Assembly (NCBI GenBank): GCA_002471345.1
Contig: DKPS01000185.1
Coordinates: forward strand, 1-5,425
Direction of reading: 5' to 3'
From: Saprospiraceae bacterium UBA7328
GTDB lineage: Bacteria > Bacteroidota > Bacteroidia > Chitinophagales > Saprospiraceae
Length of the DNA: 5,425 bases
In this document: positions 1-5,425 of the stretch, one piece after another
Layout: each line of letters starts with the position of its first letter
Position numbering within the stretch: the first letter of the stretch is position 1
Position numbers and translations under genes: made by a program
The notes under the pieces: generated by a model
Told to the model about the DNA's origin: nothing
Seen by the model: the letters and a program-made list of their open reading frames with translations, nothing else
Database searches by the model: none

Positions 1-70
1 AATTGTCGAAATATTATTTTGGAACTAACAATGGGCGATGTTAAAAATTAGTTTAACGCTTTACGTCTAG
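1..70 (+). other. Possible 3' end of an upstream gene (histidine-kinase-like tail?)
   Basis: All three + frames are open for a short distance at the window edge, so the segment may hold the last codons of an upstream gene. Frame 1 runs from base 1 to a TAG at 49-51. Frame 3 runs to TAA at 42-44 and reads FGTNNG at about 18-35. Frame 2, from 35, reads AMLKISLTLYV and ends at TAG 68-70. Joining frame 3 to frame 2 at the GGG at 33-35 gives NNGAMLKISLTLYV, which resembles the G-rich box and final beta strand of a histidine-kinase HATPase domain. A kinase gene ending 14 bases before a receiver gene would be a natural two-component arrangement. The join needs a one-base shift, so the gene could be frameshifted, the G-run could be mis-sequenced, or the match could be chance. 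The frame 1 ending is equally possible. With so few codons the identity is very uncertain. Confidence 0.25.
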
Positions 71-84
71 CACATCACATAAGG

Positions 85-1611
85 TTGACTGGTAAACTTC
101 ATAAATCAATACGGCTTGGTAAAATAATTATTTTAACCGAACTCTCTTTGAAGGAGATATTTCTTTCTTCTTCTGACCCCTTGATATGTAAGATTTTACT
201 CACCCCTAATGTCATTTTGGTTAAATACGACATGAATGAAATTCAAGCTCTAGATAGTACTAGTGAGAAGATGTCCAATGCTGAATACCTTAATAAGTTT
301 CTTCCTACAATATCAATAACTAAACCACCTAAATTTGGAAATCATTCGATTTCTAATTTATGGGGAGCAATCCGATTTAATCAAATATATCCTGATTTTT
401 CGTTAAAATCCAAAAGGAAAAACGACGAGAAGAGTCTTTATATAAAATATTTGAAAAGTAAATCGAAGGTAGATATAGATCAATCTGGTTTGATTGAAAG
501 TCGATTCATATGTCAATTGGGCGGTGTGAGAAATATTTTATTACTTGATGATCATGAAGAAATATGGAAACCTATTTTAGAAGTAATATTAGATAAAAAT
601 ATTGATTCTGTAAAGCACAATTCTGATGATGTTGAGTTTATGGAAAATGTGGAAGAGATTATTAAGAATAAAAAATATGAAATTATTTTTTTGGATTTGA
701 GACTTTTAAAGTCGGAAGAAGGTGAAAACCTAAAGCCATCAGAGTATTCAGGATATAAAATATTGAACAAAATTAAAAATGATATTAACAAAGGTACTCA
801 AGTTATAATGCTAACAGCTTCAAACAAAGCTTGGAACATGAAAGCCTTGTTAGAATCTGGAGCGGATGGGTATTTCGTGAAAGAAAGCCCTTATGAGTTT
901 TCCTTGAAAGATAGTGTAGCTAATTATAATAGTTTGGTATCTACTATAAATAAATGTGCAAGTAGAGTTTATTTGAAGGAAATCTGGATAAAGATTAAAG
1001 AAATTTATGGCTTTATGAGCTGTTCGGATACTCCATTATTTAATAGTATTCTTGAGAGATATGAGTCAATCTTCGATTTTCTCTCTTTGACAAGTAATTT
1101 TAAATTTGTATACCTTAATTTGTTTCATATACTTGAGGAAGTTATTAACTCAGATTTATTTTTTGAGAAAGGAGAGAAGTGTTATGTTCATCTTGACGAA
1201 AGCGCTAGTTTACTAGTTTTAGATTTTATTGAAAAGAAGGGTACAAAATATATTTATAATAGTTCCTTAAAGTATTCTATATTTAGCAAGGAGTACTCTA
1301 TAAGAAGGTCTCGTTATGATCATTATATTGACACTAATTTCATCATGAGTTCTATACTCATCTATAGATTTGGTTGTAAAAATTCAAATAGTAAAGATTG
1401 GGTAGCGATTAACGATGTTAGAAATCAGAAAGTTGGACATCCTGGAGAAGAAGTCACTATTAATGAATTGAATAATTTACTTGACTTTATGTTATGGTTT
1501 TTTAATCCTGAATCAATCAATATTAAAAGAAATAGTAAAAGTGCTCTAGGCTTGAGAGATAATAATACACCATTGGATATTTCAGGTCTTCCTGAGAACA
1601 TGTTAGGATAG
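85..1611 (+). CDS. Receiver-domain (response regulator-like) protein with HEPN-like C-terminal domain
   Basis: This 508-residue protein is likely cytoplasmic, with no signal peptide or membrane span. Residues 1-148 are unrecognised; they include LLTPNVILV (38-46) and GNHSISNLWGAIRF (85-98), which look like conserved blocks. Residues 149-290 form a receiver domain: ILLLDDHEE supplies the acidic pair D155/D156, IFLDLRL the phosphoacceptor D204, IMLTAS the switch residue T244, and GYFVKES the lysine K266. About 15-20 extra residues lie between D204 and SGYKIL. With all active-site residues kept, phosphorylation by a kinase is plausible. Residues 300-475 are mostly helical and contain RNQKVGH (446-452) between two helices, which fits the R-x4-6-H motif of HEPN ribonucleases. 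There is no recognisable DNA-binding helix-turn-helix, so it is probably not a transcription factor. The start is uncertain: an in-frame TAG at 49-51 bounds it upstream, TTG at 85 is the only usual start codon before residue 22, and the first internal ATG is residue 50, inside the N-terminal region. Confidence 0.85.
   Translation: MTGKLHKSIRLGKIIILTELSLKEIFLSSSDPLICKILLTPNVILVKYDMNEIQALDSTSEKMSNAEYLNKFLPTISITKPPKFGNHSISNLWGAIRFNQIYPDFSLKSKRKNDEKSLYIKYLKSKSKVDIDQSGLIESRFICQLGGVRNILLLDDHEEIWKPILEVILDKNIDSVKHNSDDVEFMENVEEIIKNKKYEIIFLDLRLLKSEEGENLKPSEYSGYKILNKIKNDINKGTQVIMLTASNKAWNMKALLESGADGYFVKESPYEFSLKDSVANYNSLVSTINKCASRVYLKEIWIKIKEIYGFMSCSDTPLFNSILERYESIFDFLSLTSNFKFVYLNLFHILEEVINSDLFFEKGEKCYVHLDESASLLVLDFIEKKGTKYIYNSSLKYSIFSKEYSIRRSRYDHYIDTNFIMSSILIYRFGCKNSNSKDWVAINDVRNQKVGHPGEEVTINELNNLLDFMLWFFNPESINIKRNSKSALGLRDNNTPLDISGLPENMLG
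529..954 (+). other. Receiver (REC) domain of the first gene
   Basis: This segment encodes the phosphoacceptor domain, residues 149-290. The alternating hydrophobic strands and helices, D155/D156, D204 (codon 694-696), T244 and K266 sit in the order and spacing of a CheY-type fold, apart from a longer loop after D204. The loop is rich in charged residues (KSEEGENLKPSE). Its position next to the phosphorylation site suggests it could affect kinase or partner recognition, but that is inference. Confidence 0.88.
1012..1509 (+). other. HEPN-like helical domain in the C-terminal part of the first gene
   Basis: Residues 310-475 are predicted by eye to be a helical bundle: a helix around PLFNSILERYESIFDFLSL, another around LNLFHILEEVINSDLFF, a third around FIMSSILIYRF, then the turn with RNQKVGHPGEE and a last helix NELNNLLDFMLWFF. 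An R-N-x4-H element just before the final helix is the hallmark of the HEPN superfamily, whose R and H act in RNA cleavage. R446 and H452 are encoded at 1420-1422 and 1438-1440. HEPN domains also exist as inactive binding modules, so nuclease activity is not certain. The short motif alone is weak; the surrounding helices and the H-P-G-E continuation make the call moderate. Confidence 0.5.
1580..1597 (+). other. Small hairpin in the last codons of the first gene
   Basis: TCAGG at 1582-1586 and CCTGA at 1591-1595 pair perfectly around a TCTT loop, and a G-U and a T-A pair can extend the stem to seven. A T-rich stretch follows at 1619-1632, but about 20 bases separate it from the stem, too far for a standard intrinsic terminator. 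It may be chance, or a weak RNA-processing or attenuation element between the first two genes. Confidence 0.25.
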
Positions 1612-1685
1612 ATATACATTTTTTGGTTTTTTGTAATGAAATTCTAACTAAATTAATTACAATATTCACTCGGTATAAATCAATT

Positions 1686-3707
1686 ATGAAATTCTCACAA
1701 ATCCAATTAGATTGTATTTTTGAAATTGAGACCTTTCTCAAGTCATCAGATCCAGTATTCCTACTGAAAGGATATGCTGGAACAGGTAAAACCACAATCC
1801 TTAGGGAAATAGCAAATCGTTTATCTAGTGAGAATAGAAAGGTTGTATTAATGGCTCCAACTGGTAGAGCCTCTATGATTCTTTCTAAAAAAACAAAAAG
1901 GCAAGCATGTACCATTCATAAAGCAATTTATGACTTCTCTATTCTACAAGAAGCGGATGAACATGATGATTTTGATTTCTATTTTGGTTTAATGGATAAT
2001 GAGGATCAGGTTAATTGTCTATATATTGTAGATGAGTGCTCTATGATTAGTAATGTATTTACTGAGGATGAGTTCTTTCAATTTGGAAGTGGTTATTTAC
2101 TCAATGATTTAATGAAGTACTGCTTAGGTGATGCTAGAAAGAATCACAAGATTTTATTTATTGGGGATCCAGCACAGCTTCCTCCTGTCAAGATGTCTTT
2201 GTCACCAATTTTCACAGATGAATTTCTAATTACTAATAATGTCAATCATTTTGAATTGTCGGAGGTGTATCGCCAAGGAAATGATAGCGGTGTTTTGAGA
2301 AATTCAATGATGTTAAGAGATTGTATTTCGGGTGAATCAAATCACTTTGAACTAGATTTCAAGAATAATGATTGTTTCGAGATTATACGTACTGAGTTAA
2401 ACAACAGATATAAAGAAATAGCCAAAGAGGGCGGTCTTAGTAATACAATTGTTTTGACACATTCCAATGCTCAGGCTTTGGCTCATAACGAGAATGTCAG
2501 ATGCTTGAGATATAGTACTGATGACGTACGTCTTGCAATACGAGAAAAGGATACTCTTTTGGTAGTTAAGAATGATTATCGTGGAGATATTATTCTTTTC
2601 AATGGAATGTTCGTAAAGGTTATTGCTGTAGGTGACATTGTTAGATCAGAGACTATACGATTTAAGAAACGAGGTGGTGAGAGTGGAGTAGAGCATATAG
2701 ATTGGAGACGTATCAAAGTAGAAGTTGAAACAATTGAAGGTGTTTTTGTAACTGATCGTTTGATTATTGATAATCTCTTGTATTCCAAGGATAGAGGACT
2801 TACGGAAGATCAAACATTAGCTATATATGTTGATTTTAAAAATAGAATGGGTTCCGAGGGAATTAGGCCAAAAACTCAAGAGTACAAAGACCGAATAAGA
2901 AGTGACATTTATTTCAATGCACTACAAGCTAAATTCGGCTATGCAATAACTGTTCATAAGTCGCAAGGTGGAGAATGGAAAAATGTAGTTGTTGATATGG
3001 CAACTTATTTGAATAATAGATCAAAAGGCTTTTTAAGATGGCTTTATACTGGAATTACTAGATCTAGTGAAAAGTTATATATCATCGATCCTTCTGCATA
3101 TTCGCCAATAAGCTCTGTAGATTTAACTACTCTCACTAAGATTACTAAGCCAATTGAAATGGCATATTATTACCCAAAGTCCTCTGAGCCTTTTTCATTT
3201 TTAAAGCATCACGAAAAAAAGATTTTAAGTCTTTGTGAGAACGCAGAGATAGTTTTATCGTTTGAAGATAAACAATACCAACGCTTGTTTCATTTTCAGA
3301 AGGGCCAATTAAAGGCTTCGTGCCAATTCTGGTATGGCAACCATTTTTTTAAGAACAGAAATTGGGTAGATCAGAATGAAGCTTTTACAGCTGAGTGTAA
3401 TGAAATATTAGATTGTTCAATAATTCCAAATGATGTTCCATTCGAACCAAAAGAGGATTTCAGAAAATTCTTATACGAATATATTTTAGAGATAGTAAAG
3501 GAGCTAGAAATTCGTATCACGAATATTATCGAAAAACCTTTTCAGGACAAGTATTTTTTATTGACTGATTCTGGGATATCAGAAATGACATTCTATTATA
3601 CTGCAAAAGAATACTATACAAGTGTTGTTGCTCGGGCTGAAAACGTCGAGAACCAGCAAGTAAAGGCGTTTTTGTCAGCTTTAGCCATAGAATTAAAAAG
3701 CGGGTAA
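1686..3707 (+). CDS. SF1B helicase, RecD2/Dda/Pif1-like, with C-terminal extension
   Basis: This 673-residue ATP-dependent helicase should move 5'-to-3' on single-stranded nucleic acid, as SF1B members do. Seen in order: a Q-motif region FSQIQ (3-7), Walker A GYAGTGKTT (29-37), motif Ia APTGRAS (57-63), Walker B IVDECSM (114-120; D116, E117), motif III FIGDPAQLPPV (158-168), motif IV LSEVYRQ (191-197), motif V ITVHKSQGGEW (421-431) and motif VI LYTGITRSSEKLYI (453-466; arginine finger R459). Between IV and V, VVKNDYRGDIILFNGMFVKV (293-312) matches the RecD2-type inserted SH3-like segment. FGSGYLLNDL (133-142), between motifs II and III, looks like a subfamily signature. Residues 490-673 match nothing I recognise. 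The N-terminal pin region of full-length RecD2 is absent, so it is closer in size to Dda/Pif1-type proteins. The ATG at 1686 was chosen because the Q motif follows at once. A TTG at 1623 would add 21 residues with no helicase likeness. No Shine-Dalgarno sequence is evident. It is probably co-transcribed with its neighbours. Confidence 0.93.
   Translation: MKFSQIQLDCIFEIETFLKSSDPVFLLKGYAGTGKTTILREIANRLSSENRKVVLMAPTGRASMILSKKTKRQACTIHKAIYDFSILQEADEHDDFDFYFGLMDNEDQVNCLYIVDECSMISNVFTEDEFFQFGSGYLLNDLMKYCLGDARKNHKILFIGDPAQLPPVKMSLSPIFTDEFLITNNVNHFELSEVYRQGNDSGVLRNSMMLRDCISGESNHFELDFKNNDCFEIIRTELNNRYKEIAKEGGLSNTIVLTHSNAQALAHNENVRCLRYSTDDVRLAIREKDTLLVVKNDYRGDIILFNGMFVKVIAVGDIVRSETIRFKKRGGESGVEHIDWRRIKVEVETIEGVFVTDRLIIDNLLYSKDRGLTEDQTLAIYVDFKNRMGSEGIRPKTQEYKDRIRSDIYFNALQAKFGYAITVHKSQGGEWKNVVVDMATYLNNRSKGFLRWLYTGITRSSEKLYIIDPSAYSPISSVDLTTLTKITKPIEMAYYYPKSSEPFSFLKHHEKKILSLCENAEIVLSFEDKQYQRLFHFQKGQLKASCQFWYGNHFFKNRNWVDQNEAFTAECNEILDCSIIPNDVPFEPKEDFRKFLYEYILEIVKELEIRITNIIEKPFQDKYFLLTDSGISEMTFYYTAKEYYTSVVARAENVENQQVKAFLSALAIELKSG
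3153..3704 (+). other. Unrecognised C-terminal extension of the helicase
   Basis: Residues 490-673 follow the end of the helicase core. The first half appears beta-rich, with pieces such as AEIVLSFEDKQYQRLFHF and LKASCQFWYGNHFF that suggest strands separated by turns. The second half appears helical (FRKFLYEYILEIVKELEIRI, then a final helix near the C terminus). No catalytic nuclease motif such as PD-(D/E)xK, HNH or HD was found. A substrate- or partner-binding role is the simplest idea, but it is not shown. Confidence 0.5.
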
Positions 3708-3718
3708 GTCATTTACCC
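3702..3718 (+). other. Small hairpin over the helicase stop codon
   Basis: GGGTAA at 3702-3707, whose last three bases are the stop codon, pairs perfectly with TTACCC at 3713-3718 around the loop GTCAT. The stem is only six pairs and no T-run follows, so it is not a convincing terminator. It could modulate coupling or processing between the second and third genes, or be chance. Confidence 0.3.
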
Positions 3719-3770
3719 ATATTTGAGTGAAAATTGTTATTTCTTTACATCATTATACAACGTGAAAGGT

Positions 3771-5327
3771 ATGTCAAAGGAAATAACAGAGTTAAGGAAG
3801 GCGGGTAAATTGGTTGAGGCTTATGATAAATCATTAGAATTATTGAACTCTACTCCTGATGATGATGTTTCTGTAATCTACATAAAAAGAGCTTTTGCTT
3901 GGGTTCTTTATAATCAATTGAAAAGAATTGACTTTTTAAGCGCACAGGATGAATTTACGGTAAAGCTTAAAGAGATTTCATCTTATGATTTTGACGCCAC
4001 AGAAGACATCTTTTGGGGTTGTATTTCAACAATACTATACAAGACCATCAAGAATTCATCATCTTTAGCCAAAGATGATATTGTTAAATATATAGATAGT
4101 TTACCTATTGCAAGGATTGTAGAGGCAGGTAAGCAAATTTGGTTGATTAGAATAATACACAAGCTCATAAAAGGGCATACGTCTTATCAAAGAATTATGT
4201 GTCAATTGGGTTTTGATTGTTTTGAGGAGCAAGATTTCGTCGATTATAAAATGGATAACGGTAAGAGCATCATGTCTAACGTTGAGCAAGTAATTTGCGC
4301 GTATTCCAAAGCTTTGATGGTAGGAAGCTACAATCCTTCATTGCCAGGTGCTAAAGAGTATGATGTCGATGAAATAGTAGTTTGGATTGAGAAGGTTAAA
4401 GTTCTATCAAAAGGGAGAAATATGAAATATCCATCATATTACATAGCAAAACTTTATATAACTCTAGGTGATCTAGTAGCGGCTAAAGAGTATTTGATGC
4501 CGTTTGCTATGAAGAATACTTCTCAGTTTTGGGTCTGGTCTAGCTTAGCAGAAGTGGTGAAGGACTCGGACATGAAAGCATCTTTATTAGCTAAGGCCTT
4601 ATTATGTGAAGGGAGTGATCAATTTTTTAATGGAGTGAAGTCTAATTTGCTTGAGTATTTTGTTGGTATTGCTGATTGGTCAATGGTCAAGTACTTAGCT
4701 GGAAGCATAAATGAAACATGTAAGAAGAATGACTACAAAGTTTCAGCTCGAGTTGGAGGATTACTAATAGATCAGAGAGTAGTGAATGCTGTATCTTCAA
4801 CAAGTGCTAATATGGTTATTACAGAACTCTCTAAAAAATGTTCTGAATTGCTCTATGAGGATATTCCAAATGAGTCAGCTCTAGTTACATATGTAAATAG
4901 GGAGAAAGGGATGGCAAGTTATTACATCAATAACAACGAGACAGGATTTTTTCAGATGTCTAAGTTGCCAACGAAGTTAAAAGTCGAAATTGGTGTAAAT
5001 ATAGATGTAAGAATAAAATCAAAATCAGAAAATGGATATTCTACTTTTCATACAGCAGCATTATCCTCGTATATACATCCTAGTATTAAAAAAGTAAGTG
5101 GTGTCGTTAATCTTGCAAAGGATAGTAGACTTGCTTTTATTGATAAATGCGTTATGTTCAAAGATTTATTTGAAGGGAAAGTAGGAACCTATAATATTGA
5201 AGCAAGAGCTATTCCAAATTTTGACGATAAGAAGGGCCGTTGGGGGCATAAGATATATGTAATTGACAAATTAAAGAAATCAACTTATCCAGGATTAAAG
5301 AGAATGGGAGAAATAGATCACGTTTAA
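3771..5327 (+). CDS. TPR-like repeat protein with C-terminal tandem OB/cold-shock-like segments
   Basis: This 518-residue protein is likely cytoplasmic, with no signal peptide or membrane span. The first 45 residues (EITELRKAGKLVEAYDKSLE, then IKRAFAWVLY) have the helix-turn-helix spacing of a tetratricopeptide repeat. A second TPR-like pair lies at about 220-286 (SYYIAKLYITLGDLVAAKEY, then WSSLAEVVKDSDMKASLLAKAL). The middle is helical and unrecognised. From about 370, TYVNREKGMASYY, TGFF and VEIGVNIDVRI suggest a five-strand OB fold. A second unit from about 441 (VSGVVNLAKDSRLAFID, then ARAIPNFDDKKGRWGHKIYVI) resembles a cold-shock or S1-like fold. TPRs bind proteins and OB folds bind nucleic acid, so a scaffold that brings the helicase or regulator to RNA or ssDNA is plausible. 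ATG 3771 was chosen since the TPR begins at once; TTG 3723 would add 16 unlike residues, and GTG 3762 is an alternative. An AAAGG precedes the ATG but is too close to be a normal ribosome-binding site. Confidence 0.82.
   Translation: MSKEITELRKAGKLVEAYDKSLELLNSTPDDDVSVIYIKRAFAWVLYNQLKRIDFLSAQDEFTVKLKEISSYDFDATEDIFWGCISTILYKTIKNSSSLAKDDIVKYIDSLPIARIVEAGKQIWLIRIIHKLIKGHTSYQRIMCQLGFDCFEEQDFVDYKMDNGKSIMSNVEQVICAYSKALMVGSYNPSLPGAKEYDVDEIVVWIEKVKVLSKGRNMKYPSYYIAKLYITLGDLVAAKEYLMPFAMKNTSQFWVWSSLAEVVKDSDMKASLLAKALLCEGSDQFFNGVKSNLLEYFVGIADWSMVKYLAGSINETCKKNDYKVSARVGGLLIDQRVVNAVSSTSANMVITELSKKCSELLYEDIPNESALVTYVNREKGMASYYINNNETGFFQMSKLPTKLKVEIGVNIDVRIKSKSENGYSTFHTAALSSYIHPSIKKVSGVVNLAKDSRLAFIDKCVMFKDLFEGKVGTYNIEARAIPNFDDKKGRWGHKIYVIDKLKKSTYPGLKRMGEIDHV
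4878..5276 (+). other. Tandem OB/cold-shock-like segments of the third gene
   Basis: Two beta-rich units follow each other at residues 370-434 and 441-502 of the product. Each has an initial V-x-x-V strand with a glycine or lysine turn, a middle aromatic or hydrophobic strand (TGFF; LAFID), a G-x-x-(V/I) turn (EIGVNIDV; EGKVGTYNIEA) and a basic last part. The second unit ends in KKGRWGHK, a basic aromatic patch suited to nucleic-acid contact. The canonical cold-shock RNP motifs are degenerate, so the fold is inferred from pattern only. Confidence 0.45.
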
Positions 5328-5416
5328 TTGATCGACTTGAATTGATTGTGAGGCATTCACATAATGCGTAATCTATTAGAAGTGTATTTGTCATACCATA
5401 ACATAACATAAGAGTA
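5328..5416 (+). other. Intergenic tail without a clear terminator
   Basis: The 89 bases after the third gene hold no open frame of note. There is a weak stem GCATT/AATGC (5353-5357 with 5363-5367) lacking a T-run, a direct repeat AATTGAT at 5326-5332 and 5340-5346, and the octamer TGTATTTG at 5383-5390. That octamer differs by one base from the Bacteroidota -7 consensus TAnnTTTG, but no matching -33 box lies at the right distance. No terminator or promoter is called with confidence. Confidence 0.4.
5397..5411 (+). repeat. Three tandem CATAA pentamers
   Basis: CATAA occurs three times without interruption. Such a short array could vary in copy number by slippage, and it lies just upstream of a possible start codon at 5417, but at this length it may be chance in AT-rich DNA. 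Confidence 0.5.
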
Positions 5417-5425
5417 ATGAAAACC
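5417..5425 (+). CDS. Possible start of a downstream gene (first three codons)
   Basis: An ATG followed by AAA ACC (Met-Lys-Thr) reaches the window end. Met-Lys-Thr is a common beginning of bacterial proteins, and the purine-rich AAGAG at 5410-5414 lies just before it. Only three codons are visible, so no function can be given and the start itself is a guess. Confidence 0.25.

Noticed and set aside
14..21. TTATTTTG as a Bacteroidota -7 promoter box for the first gene
   Set aside because: It has one mismatch to TAnnTTTG, such octamers are frequent by chance in AT-rich DNA, and the -33 position lies outside the window.
151..157. AAGGAG, a perfect Shine-Dalgarno-like string inside the first gene
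   Set aside because: No usual start codon follows at a usable distance in any + frame that leads to a long product; it simply encodes Lys-Glu in the N-terminal region.
552..791. Open frame on the minus strand (79 codons) inside the receiver gene
   Set aside because: It lies opposite a firm receiver domain, its product is low-complexity (serine, isoleucine, phenylalanine rich), and it has no recognisable domain.
1604..1632. Intrinsic terminator between the first and second genes
   Set aside because: The T-rich stretch is not directly preceded by a stem; the nearest stem ends about 20 bases earlier.
1623..1685. TTG start giving the helicase 21 extra residues
   Set aside because: The added residues do not resemble a helicase N terminus, and the Q-motif region begins right after the ATG at 1686.
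1523..1915. Minus-strand open frame of 130 codons across the junction of the first two genes
   Set aside because: It overlaps the Walker A and motif Ia codons of the helicase and its product resembles no family, so it is a shadow of the + strand coding.
3723..3770. TTG start giving the TPR protein 16 extra residues
   Set aside because: The ATG at 3771 leads straight into the first TPR helix, and the extra residues overlap the segment after the stop-codon hairpin.
5209..5409. Minus-strand open frame of 66 codons at the end of the third gene
   Set aside because: Most of it is antisense to the second OB-like unit and its product has no domain or good start signal.

Overview
The window is AT-rich bacterial DNA that is almost wholly coding on the + strand. 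Three large genes lie in tandem with gaps of 74 and 63 bases. The two downstream genes start at ATG codons without a well-placed Shine-Dalgarno sequence. That feature, the AT-rich codon choice and the protein styles suggest Bacteroidota or a similar AT-rich host. This is an inference; there is no rRNA or other marker gene to confirm it. Layout: 1-84 is a short leader that probably contains the 3' end of an upstream gene. 85-1611 encodes a 508-residue protein with an unrecognised N-terminal region, a complete phosphoacceptor receiver domain and a helical C-terminal domain carrying a HEPN-like R-x5-H motif. 1686-3707 encodes a 673-residue SF1B (RecD2/Dda/Pif1-type) helicase with all core motifs plus about 180 residues of unrecognised C-terminal extension. 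3771-5327 encodes a 518-residue protein with TPR-like helical repeats and two C-terminal segments that look like OB/cold-shock folds. 5328-5425 is a short non-coding tail with a CATAA triplet repeat and a possible start codon of another gene at its very end. No tRNA, rRNA, IS element, CRISPR array or clear intrinsic terminator was seen. Taken together, the genes look like one functional unit: a signal-receiving regulator with a possible RNase effector, a DNA or RNA motor, and a scaffold with nucleic-acid-binding ends. This composition resembles prokaryotic conflict (anti-phage or anti-plasmid) and nucleic-acid stress modules. I do not recognise it as a named defence system. The function of the unit is inferred from domain architecture only; the helicase assignment and the receiver assignment are firm.
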